From Streptococcus mitis (GTDB lineage: Bacteria; Bacillota; Bacilli; Lactobacillales; Streptococcaceae), in assembly GCF_001579045.1 (NCBI RefSeq), contig NZ_KQ970263.1:57408-121407 (forward strand): a stretch of DNA of 64,000 bases, written 5' to 3'. The notes below the pieces were generated by a model that saw only the letters and a list, made by a program, of their open reading frames with translations, had not been told where the DNA came from and ran no database searches. Shown here piece after piece: positions 58,091 through 64,000 of this stretch. Positions within the stretch are counted from its first letter, which is position 1. Each line of letters begins with the position of its first letter. The position numbers and the translations under genes were made by a program.

Positions 58091-58207
58091 AATACTCAAT
58101 GAAAATCAAAGAGCAAACTAGGAAGCTAGCCGCAGGTTGCTCAAAGCACTGCTTTGAAGTTGCAGATAAAGCTGACGTGGTTTGAAGAGATTTTCGAAGA
58201 GTATAAA
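58091..58207 (-). repeat. BOX element (A-C with partial B)
   Basis: TAATACTCAATGAAAATC-type box C on the left, TTCGAAGAGTATAAAA box A on the right. A shortened B-like segment (CTCAAAGCACTGCTTTGAAG) lies between. It separates the lantibiotic-immunity operon from the exporter operon. Confidence 0.85.
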
Positions 58208-58276
58208 ATTTTGTTTTATTTAATTATATGTATTTATTTGTCTCGCACCTTACAGAATGAGATAGACACATAGCAG

Positions 58277-58322
58277 AAAAGTAGTTAAGAATTTTTCTAT
58301 CAGAAATTTCTTAACTACTTTT
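58277..58322 (-). terminator. Terminator of the tandem-peptide export operon
   Basis: AAAAGTAGTTAAGAA and TTCTTAACTACTTTT form a 15-bp stem around ~16 nt, just past the exporter stop. It is usable from both sides. Confidence 0.88.
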
Positions 58323-58332
58323 TCTAATGTCT

Positions 58333-60051
58333 TTAATTTAGTTCCTGTAGATAACTTTGGTAACTAGTATTTCTTAATTGTAATTCCTCATGTTTACCTT
58401 TATCTACAATTCTTCCATTATCGTCAAAAACAAACACTATATCAGCTTCACGAATCGTTGATAATCGATGAGCAATTGTTAGTCGTGTCTTTCCTTCAGT
58501 CAATGAGTTCACAGCCTTCGTAATAATTCGCTCAGTTTCTACGTCCAAACTTGCAGTAATTTCATCAAATAAATAGATATCACTCGGAATCATTAATGAA
58601 CGTGCTATATTAAATCGCTGCTTCTGACCTTCAGATAAACCTTGACCAGAATCAGATATATGACTCTCTAAACCTTTAGGCAATTGATTCATCAAGCTAA
58701 GAAGGTCTAATTCTTTTAGAACAAAATACATCCTCTCGTCCGATACCTTACTATTTTTCCCATAACTCAAATTTTCTCTTAGAGTTCCATGAAACAAAGT
58801 ATTATCTTGAGAAGTATAACTAATCAAATCACGAACATTCTCCGAAGATAAATCCCTTAATCTTTTTCCCCCAATCAATATCTCTCCTGCATCGTATTGA
58901 TAAAATTTCATCAATAAAGAAAAAATAGTTGTCTTACCTGAACCGCTTGGACCTATAATCGCAACATGTTGCCCAGATGAAATATGAAAACTTAAATTAT
59001 CTATTACACGTTTTTCTTGTTCTGAATAACTAAAAGAAACTGCATCAAAGGAAATAGAGAAGTCATTTACTTCTGTATAAGAGAAATTATTATCTTCTGA
59101 AGCTAAATTAAATAACTCTACTACACGTGTTCCTACCCCTTTTACTTCAGCAAAATCATCTAAAGACTGGATTAATTCTGAAGTCGGTTCCAGTAACTGC
59201 ATGACATAAATAATGAAAGTAGTCAGTGTCACTATCGTCATTATTCCTTCCTGAACTTGCCATCCAGCTATTAAGATAATAATTAAAATGAAAAACATGA
59301 TTACACTATTTAACAAGGCACTTTGAAAAGAGGAAATTGCTAATATTTTTCTAAAATTCTTGAAAAGTTCAGAAAAAACTTTAGACATAATCTTTATTTC
59401 TTGCTTCTCACCATTCATTGACTTTATTAATCTGAACTTAGAAAATTTATGACCTAAATCTCCTGCTAATTTTCCTAATAAATTTTGATGATCTAAAAAA
59501 CACATTTCTAGTTTAGCATTTATGGGAAGCGTTACAAATAATAGGCACAATATTAATACTAGACTAACCAGCGTTAAATAAAAATTAATTAAAACTAAAA
59601 AATAAGCAGTCCCCACAATAATAAATAGATTCATAATGACCTGTGGAAAAGTTACCGAAATTAATTTTAATACTACCGACATATCATTTGTTAATCGGTT
59701 TGATAAATCTCCTGCTTGATATCTTTCAACATCTGTTATTGACAAAGATAAAATTTTTCTATGAAGACTTTCCTGCATCTTTTTCATAGCTTGATTTCCA
59801 CTCATTCCCAGTAAATAAGAAGATATCGCCTGTAAAGTATAAACAGATAAAAAGAATAATAGCATCCCTATTAGCATTAGCGGATTTGATAAAATAAATG
59901 TCAAAAACGACATATCCATCATTTTCCCTATAAACTGAGGAATCAATAATCCCATTCCTGCGCTAATAAAACTTAAGAACAAACCTATAAAGAACCTTGG
60001 TTTGTCTAAACAATGAAATAAATATTGATAAAACTGTTTTTGCTTTATCAT
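58333..60051 (-). CDS. ABC exporter (fused membrane and ATPase domains)
   Basis: 572 residues. Residues 1-310 form a six-span ABC_membrane domain (FFIGLFLSFISAGMGLLIPQF; QAGDLSNRLTNDMSVVLKLI). Residues 330-572 are the ATPase: Walker A GPSGSGKTT, Q-loop YTSQDNTLFHGTLRENLSYG, signature LSEGQKQRFNIARSL, Walker B IYLFDEI, H-loop AHRLST. There is no N-terminal C39 peptidase, so it would export a leaderless or already processed peptide. It starts 1 nt after the upstream permease and is the last gene of the operon that follows the 30-residue peptides. Confidence 0.85.
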   Translation of the reverse strand: MIKQKQFYQYLFHCLDKPRFFIGLFLSFISAGMGLLIPQFIGKMMDMSFLTFILSNPLMLIGMLLFFLSVYTLQAISSYLLGMSGNQAMKKMQESLHRKILSLSITDVERYQAGDLSNRLTNDMSVVLKLISVTFPQVIMNLFIIVGTAYFLVLINFYLTLVSLVLILCLLFVTLPINAKLEMCFLDHQNLLGKLAGDLGHKFSKFRLIKSMNGEKQEIKIMSKVFSELFKNFRKILAISSFQSALLNSVIMFFILIIILIAGWQVQEGIMTIVTLTTFIIYVMQLLEPTSELIQSLDDFAEVKGVGTRVVELFNLASEDNNFSYTEVNDFSISFDAVSFSYSEQEKRVIDNLSFHISSGQHVAIIGPSGSGKTTIFSLLMKFYQYDAGEILIGGKRLRDLSSENVRDLISYTSQDNTLFHGTLRENLSYGKNSKVSDERMYFVLKELDLLSLMNQLPKGLESHISDSGQGLSEGQKQRFNIARSLMIPSDIYLFDEITASLDVETERIITKAVNSLTEGKTRLTIAHRLSTIREADIVFVFDDNGRIVDKGKHEELQLRNTSYQSYLQELN

Positions 60052-60052
60052 T

Positions 60053-60808
60053 TTAAAATTCTACCTTTCTAAATTTCTTTAAGCTAAAATAAAATAGAAT
60101 AAGTGAGTAGAATGTTGTTATTGAAATAATTCCAATATAGGCTAAGTGAAAATTCCCCTCCTCGGCTAATAAACGAAAACCATTTGGGAAAATCAAACCA
60201 ATTTTACCAAATAGAGGTAACATCCCTGTAAAAATAAGTAGAATAATGCCACTTACAATACTTGCAACATTACTGAAAAACAGCGATATCATAGTTAGTA
60301 GAAATATATAAAAAACATGATGTAAAATCGTTCCAAAAATAGAGAATATAGCCAACAAACTATCCTGACCTAAAAATTCTCCTGAAGCGAAGGGAAGATG
60401 GATAATTCTTAAATAATAAACACCAAACATTAGCAAAGAAAAAATCAAAACAAATAAAGCAAATAAAGAAAGTATACTGAGTATTTTTGATAATAAAATC
60501 TTTTTCCTCTCTATATCCTTATATAAGAAAAGTCGGTGTAATTCTATATCACTTCTTACTACAGATAAAATTAGTAAAAATAAGGATAAGGTTGGTAGAG
60601 TTGAATTGAAAGAAAGATTAAAAATACCATCATACATTTCTAAAAAACTTAATTTTGCGCCAGTTTCTATTGAAGTTACATTCATAAAACTTGTTTCCAT
60701 AAATGTAGAAGCTAAATATAGAATAGGAATTAGACTAAAAAGTAAAAATAGCTTACTTTCTTTTCTATTCCATGTTGTGCTTAATACGGCCCAAAAAATA
60801 TCTTTCAT
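60053..60808 (-). CDS. ABC-2-type permease, second copy
   Basis: 251 residues with six spans. Its start region (STTWNRKESKLFLLFSLIPIL), the loop LHRLFLYKDIERKKILLSKIL and the ending FYSLILFYFSLKKFRKVEF are paralogous to the permease at 62692-63429, which has RTIWLRSETKFLFAFSLLPL, MFLYKDLPKNRIFQAKLF and a tail ending KKFKKMEF. The two could form a heterodimer driven by the ATPase encoded just upstream. I do not recognise a named family beyond ABC-2-like. Confidence 0.72.
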   Translation of the reverse strand: MKDIFWAVLSTTWNRKESKLFLLFSLIPILYLASTFMETSFMNVTSIETGAKLSFLEMYDGIFNLSFNSTLPTLSLFLLILSVVRSDIELHRLFLYKDIERKKILLSKILSILSLFALFVLIFSLLMFGVYYLRIIHLPFASGEFLGQDSLLAIFSIFGTILHHVFYIFLLTMISLFFSNVASIVSGIILLIFTGMLPLFGKIGLIFPNGFRLLAEEGNFHLAYIGIISITTFYSLILFYFSLKKFRKVEF

Positions 60809-60812
60809 TTCA

Positions 60813-61685
60813 CTACCTTTCCATAAAAATATCCTTTAACTGATTTTCTTTCATACTAATCGAAGAAATCATCTGTTTTTCACCCAAAAATTGCAAGACT
60901 TTATTTAATTCTTCTCTACTAGATTGCGAAGAAAGGACTAAATACTGTTCTTCTAAATAAACAGTATCTGACAGATAAGATTCCAGGATTGAACTGTTTT
61001 CATCATCTATCAGCTCAATCAATACATCTCTTCCAGATGGTTTAGAAAATTCATCCGCTAAACAACCAGACTCTATGTATACATAACGATCACATAGAGA
61101 TTCTAATTCACTCAATTGATGACTCGATATCAACATCGATATCTTTCTCTGACTAGCCCATTCTTTCAAAATAACAATCAATTTTTGAACACCTATTGGA
61201 TCTAATCCTACAAAGGGTTCATCTAAAATTAAAAAATTAGGTTCTGCAACAAGAGCTATTGCTAAAGCTGTTCTTTGCTTCATTCCAAAAGAAAAATTCT
61301 TCGGTTTTCTTTTCCTTACTTCCCATAGCTCTACTAATCTCAATGTCGATTCAATATTTGTGAAAAGTTCTTTCTTGTTATGCAATCTCAAATAAAATTT
61401 TAGATTATCTTCAACTGTCATTTCAGGATAAAATACAGGATCAATCATAATTCCTACATCCTGAAGTAAACAATCTTTTGAACTCAGTTCAACTTCATTA
61501 TAATAAATTTCACCTTCCGTCGGCTTCAGGGATTTGGCGATTAATTTCATGAGGGTGGATTTTCCTGCCCCATTCTTACCTATCAATCCCACAATTTCTC
61601 CCTTATTTATTTCCAAATTAACATTTTTCAATGAATAGAAATCATTTCCTGCAAATTTTTTAGATAAATTATGAATTGTTAACAT
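60813..61685 (-). CDS. ABC transporter ATPase of the tandem-peptide locus
   Basis: 290 residues. Walker A GKNGAGKST at 36-44, signature FSFGMKQRTALAIAL, Walker B FLILDEP and SSHQLSELE. A ~70-residue C-terminal domain (about 215-290) is typical of immunity or bacteriocin ABC-2 ATPases. It overlaps the small membrane protein gene by 17 nt and lies 4 nt before the second permease. The likely complex is this ATPase with the two paralogous permeases. Confidence 0.82.
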   Translation of the reverse strand: MLTIHNLSKKFAGNDFYSLKNVNLEINKGEIVGLIGKNGAGKSTLMKLIAKSLKPTEGEIYYNEVELSSKDCLLQDVGIMIDPVFYPEMTVEDNLKFYLRLHNKKELFTNIESTLRLVELWEVRKRKPKNFSFGMKQRTALAIALVAEPNFLILDEPFVGLDPIGVQKLIVILKEWASQRKISMLISSHQLSELESLCDRYVYIESGCLADEFSKPSGRDVLIELIDDENSSILESYLSDTVYLEEQYLVLSSQSSREELNKVLQFLGEKQMISSISMKENQLKDIFMER

Positions 61686-62100
61686 TTTTCACTCCCTTTT
61701 TATTTTTCTGACTCTTTATATAGTAAGTAACAATTGATATAGAAAGATATAAAATTACCACAAAAATAATCTGAGACATCTCCAGAGGAGATTGAGCTAT
61801 CTGCACTGTCATTTCATCTGATACAACGATATTTCTTTCCACAAATACTTTCCAAATAGACATTTTTTCAGACAAAATAGCAAAAATCATATAAGCCGCA
61901 CTTGAAATGATAGGCAAACTGATACTTTTATAAATTAAATCCTTTTTATTTTTACTATTATATAATACGTAACCATGAATAATAATCGGGAATAAATACA
62001 AAATTAAAGCAAGTATCATAACTGATAAATTTGGTAAATAAAATAATAAAAATAGTGTAGATACTGTATAATACAAGCAAAGTAACAATATTGAAATCAT
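61669..62100 (-). CDS. Small polytopic membrane protein
   Basis: 143 residues with four predicted spans (ISILLLCLYYTVSTLFLLFYL, VMILALILYLFPIIIHGYVLY, LPIISSAAYMIFAILS, QIIFVVILYLSISIVTYYI) and a lysine-rich cytoplasmic tail. No family is recognised. Its place between a CPBP protease and an ATPase, with tight spacing, suggests an immunity or assembly role in the same system. Very AT-rich. Confidence 0.6.
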   Translation of the reverse strand: MISILLLCLYYTVSTLFLLFYLPNLSVMILALILYLFPIIIHGYVLYNSKNKKDLIYKSISLPIISSAAYMIFAILSEKMSIWKVFVERNIVVSDEMTVQIAQSPLEMSQIIFVVILYLSISIVTYYIKSQKNKKGVKNVNNS

Positions 62101-62109
62101 ATTTTCTCC

Positions 62110-62688
62110 TTATTGAAATAATGCAGCTAATAAGTTTATAAACCAATGTGCTGCAATAGAATAATGCAATCCAAAATGCATAGTCACAAGTCCTAGTATA
62201 AAACCAATTGGACTCCGAATCAATAAATTATCTATAATGTCATAATTCAAATGTAGTAAAATTCCAAATAGTAAAGAGCATATTAGTAAGGTCTGAGGTT
62301 TAGAAAAATTATTTCGTAAAATACGATATAAACAATAGCGAAACAGGAACTCTTCACAACTAGCAATAACCATTTGATACCAAAATTCTTCGCCTTTAAT
62401 AAAAAATAGATTTATAAGAAATAGTAAGGCTGTTAAAAAAATAAATTTATACCACGAAAATTTAATCTCACAACTAGTATACAAATGATATTTTTTGGCT
62501 ATATAATTTGGGAGTATGATAAAACAAGCTGGCATTAAAACAACTAAAAGATAGAAATAAACACTGACTAGTTGTTCTTTCTCTACAAAAACTAAGCCAG
62601 TCATGGCAATACTATATAAAACAATAGATAACATCAAAATTCCTAAAGCTACTATCGCAGTAGATAATTTTGTCGTTTTATCATTCAT
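62110..62688 (-). CDS. CPBP family intramembrane metalloprotease
   Basis: 192 residues with about six spans. The CPBP (Abi/CAAX) motif 1 is CEEFLFR with E112, E113 and R117. Motif 2 is FGILLH with H146, and motif 3 is AAHWFINLLAA with His and Asn. Family members cleave within membranes; in bacteriocin loci they process peptides (e.g. SagE-like) or confer immunity (PncO-like). All catalytic positions are present, so it should be active. It starts 3 nt after the first permease. Confidence 0.85.
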   Translation of the reverse strand: MNDKTTKLSTAIVALGILMLSIVLYSIAMTGLVFVEKEQLVSVYFYLLVVLMPACFIILPNYIAKKYHLYTSCEIKFSWYKFIFLTALLFLINLFFIKGEEFWYQMVIASCEEFLFRYCLYRILRNNFSKPQTLLICSLLFGILLHLNYDIIDNLLIRSPIGFILGLVTMHFGLHYSIAAHWFINLLAALFQ

Positions 62689-62691
62689 TCT

Positions 62692-63429
62692 CTAAAACTC
62701 CATTTTTTTAAATTTTTTATACGATAAAATATAGAAAACTGTCATATAGACCATGCTCAACAAACACATAGCAGCTAAACTTGTAAAAGCACTTACATTT
62801 GATAGCGATATATACGCATTGGGAAATAGATACCCCATCCATCCCATCTTAGAAGAAAGTATTGAAGCTAAAACAAAGAAAATTGAGATAACTATTGTTG
62901 CTGCTCTATTCGTTTTTAGCGAGGTATAAGACATAATTAAAATAGATACTAAATTAGAAAAGAATATACTGAAAATGCTTAAGATTTCTCTACTTAACAA
63001 TTCATCACCTGAGAATAACATATTTGATTTATTTAAAAATAAAAAGAAAATTATCAATGATGTACATAAGGTAACCAAGGTATATAGACAGTATAAAACC
63101 ATTAAAGAAAATAACTTAGCTTGAAAAATTCTATTTTTCGGTAAATCTTTGTATAGAAACATTATTCCAGAATTGAATTCATTTCGAAAAGTAGAGTAAA
63201 TCATATAAGAAAAAATTAATGTTGGTAAAACAAGTTTAAATTGTGATTGAAATACAATGTTAACAAAAAAACTAAAACTTGCATTATCTCCTGCTACGTA
63301 AAAAACTTCCATATCTGGACTATTTGTCAGTAGAGGAACTACTAATGGAAGTAGAGAAAAAGCAAATAAAAATTTTGTTTCTGATCTTAACCATATTGTC
63401 CTAAAAATTGTAAATAAATTTATGCTCAT
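62692..63429 (-). CDS. ABC-2-type permease, first copy
   Basis: 245 residues from ATG 63427-63429, which has AAGGAGAT just upstream; the longer frame begins inside the hairpin. Six spans; it is the paralogue of the permease at 60053-60808 (see there). It is the first gene after the peptide array, separated from the last peptide by 89 bp holding a large stem-loop. The operon order is permease, CPBP protease, small membrane protein, ATPase, permease, exporter. Confidence 0.72.
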   Translation of the reverse strand: MSINLFTIFRTIWLRSETKFLFAFSLLPLVVPLLTNSPDMEVFYVAGDNASFSFFVNIVFQSQFKLVLPTLIFSYMIYSTFRNEFNSGIMFLYKDLPKNRIFQAKLFSLMVLYCLYTLVTLCTSLIIFFLFLNKSNMLFSGDELLSREILSIFSIFFSNLVSILIMSYTSLKTNRAATIVISIFFVLASILSSKMGWMGYLFPNAYISLSNVSAFTSLAAMCLLSMVYMTVFYILSYKKFKKMEF

Positions 63430-63444
63430 TTTATTATCTCCTTT

Positions 63445-63490
63445 AGTTATCAATCAGAAGAGACTTTATAATCTCCTCTGATTGATAACT
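63445..63490 (-). promoter_or_regulatory. 19-bp stem-loop between peptide array and transporter operon
   Basis: AGTTATCAATCAGAAGAGA (63445-63463) and TCTCCTCTGATTGATAACT (63472-63490) pair along 19 bp with one mismatch and an 8-nt loop. On the minus strand it directly precedes the AAGGAG site of the first permease gene and lacks a T run, so it is more likely an mRNA stabiliser or processing point than a full terminator. Confidence 0.75.
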
Positions 63491-63518
63491 AATCTAATTA
63501 GACTAGTTATTCTGTTTA

Positions 63519-63611
63519 TTAAATTGTTACGCGACGATTGACCTTGTAGCTAATGCTAACAATACCGAAATTCCATGTATGACGTTTGAACAACTTTTTA
63601 AATGCTTTCAT
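63519..63611 (-). CDS. Cationic 30-residue peptide, copy 1
   Basis: 30 residues, beginning MKAFKKLFKRHTWNF and ending GIVSISYKVNRRVTI. Eight Lys/Arg, one His, no acidic residue and no cysteine (about +8). The first half can form an amphipathic helix and the second half looks beta-prone. The ribosome site AAAGGAGG is excellent. No double-glycine or Sec signal is visible. It is the copy nearest the export operon in an array with a 218-bp period. I do not recognise the family; a leaderless bacteriocin, a processed signal or the precursor of a modified peptide are all possible. Confidence 0.75.
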   Translation of the reverse strand: MKAFKKLFKRHTWNFGIVSISYKVNRRVTI

Positions 63612-63648
63612 AATTTCCTCCTTTATCTTGATACAAATAGTTTAGCTT

Positions 63649-63683
63649 ATTTCAGATATCTATATTAAAAACTTATCTGAAAT
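63649..63683. promoter_or_regulatory. Inverted repeat upstream of peptide copy 1
   Basis: ATTTCAGATA (63649-63658) and TATCTGAAAT (63674-63683) are perfect 10-bp arms with a 15-bp AT-rich spacer containing a -10-like TATAGA on the minus strand. The same sequence recurs 218 bp on. It may be an operator or an RNA stem. Confidence 0.6.
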
Positions 63684-63736
63684 GTTCATTTTTTCTGCTG
63701 AAATGATTAGAATAGAAAATCTGCTTTCAGTTAAGA

Positions 63737-63829
63737 TTAAATTGTCACACGACGATTGACTTTGTAGCTAATGCTAACAATACCGAAATTCCATGTATGA
63801 CGTTGGAACAATTTTTTAAATGCTTTCAT
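63737..63829 (-). CDS. Cationic 30-residue peptide, copy 2
   Basis: Identical to copy 1 except Gln instead of Lys at residue 9; four other codon differences (6, 23, 27, 28) are silent. That pattern indicates selection on the protein. It has the same AAAGGAGG site and upstream inverted repeat. Its stop lies exactly 218 bp from that of copy 1. Net charge is about +7. Confidence 0.75.
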   Translation of the reverse strand: MKAFKKLFQRHTWNFGIVSISYKVNRRVTI

Positions 63830-63866
63830 AATTTCCTCCTTTATCTTGATACAAATAGTTTAGCTT

Positions 63867-63901
63867 ATTTCAGATATCTATATTAAAAACTTATCTGAAA
63901 T
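63867..63901. promoter_or_regulatory. Inverted repeat upstream of peptide copy 2
   Basis: Same 10-bp arms and 15-bp spacer as at 63649-63683. Confidence 0.6.
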
Positions 63902-63954
63902 GTTAATTTTTTCTGCTAAAATGTTTAGAATAGAAAATCTGCTTTCGGTTAAAA

Positions 63955-64000
63955 CTAGATTGTTACGCGACGATTGACTTTGTAGCTAATGCTAACAATG
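63955..64000 (-). CDS. Cationic 30-residue peptide, copy 3 (cut by window edge)
   Basis: Only the last 14 codons (IVSISYKVNRRVTI) and a TAG stop are inside the window. Differences from copy 2 (codons 27, 28, 30, the base at 64000 and the stop) are all silent. The stop is again 218 bp from the previous copy, so the array continues rightward. Confidence 0.75.
   Translation of the reverse strand, partial: IVSISYKVNRRVTI

Larger units (their letters stand above)
63519..64000 (-). repeat. Tandem array with 218-bp period
   Basis: Peptide stops at 63519, 63737 and 63955 are each 218 bp apart, and the inverted repeats and ribosome sites keep the same spacing. The whole unit (regulatory region plus gene) is therefore duplicated, not just the coding part. 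The total copy number is unknown because the array runs off the window. Confidence 0.9.

Noticed and set aside
58333-60051. C39-peptidase bacteriocin exporter
   Set aside because: The protein begins directly with membrane spans; there is no N-terminal cysteine-protease domain, so double-glycine cleavage is not supported.

Overview
The window looks like chromosomal DNA of a Streptococcus of the mitis/pneumoniae group. The basis is AT-rich DNA, BOX repeats of the pneumococcal type, and proteins that read as near-copies of pneumococcal HrcA, GrpE, DnaK, AmiA-F, EndA, EpuA, SepM, ScpA/B and BlpR/S/T. These identifications come from recall of the families; no search was run. There is no plasmid, phage or complete insertion sequence.

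Layout. 1-2000: the end of a blp bacteriocin-regulation locus (blpR cut by the window edge, blpS, a double-glycine bacteriocin-like peptide, blpT). 2000-4600: ecsAB, hit and a small membrane protein. 4600-11200: heat-shock genes hrcA-grpE-orf-dnaK-(DJ-1)-dnaJ with two CIRCE operators and several hairpin-rich repeats. 11200-18400: a PadR/DUF2812 operon, glnRA, an aromatic-acid-exporter-like protein, pgk and a Na/Pi cotransporter. 18600-27800: an immunity-like protein, pepA, galE, then a housekeeping run (yidD, rluB, scpBA, xerD-like, CBS protein, phosphoesterase, rdgB, murI, UPF0154). 27900-33400: a truncated glucosidase, a tryptophan-type ABC transporter with a long leader, and a LysR/PEBP divergent pair. 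33700-40500: the ami oligopeptide permease and tRNA-Cys. 40700-47000: CNNM transporter, endA, epuA, murA, DUF1146, sepM, coaD, rsmD.

47000-64000 is the accessory-rich part. Between rsmD and asnA lies a leaderless-bacteriocin locus: a 39-codon gene, absent from a simple ORF list, whose product resembles BHT-B/lacticin Q, followed by an ATPase and two permeases, with a GntR regulator gene carrying a nonsense codon on the other side. After asnA, a BI-1 protein, a frameshifted rRNA methyltransferase, acyP and yidC comes an orphan lantibiotic-immunity-type ABC transporter with its own two-component system. Last is the most unusual part: at least three tandem 218-bp units at the right edge, each encoding a 30-residue, strongly basic, acid-free and cysteine-free peptide. 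A long hairpin separates them from a six-gene membrane operon (two ABC-2 permeases, a CPBP protease, a small membrane protein, an ATPase and an ABC exporter). I do not recognise this peptide family; it is the best candidate here for an undescribed peptide production, processing and export system.

The two newly seen peptide loci share a plan: short peptide gene(s), then a stem-loop, then ABC transporter genes on the same strand. That arrangement would allow far more peptide mRNA than transporter mRNA.
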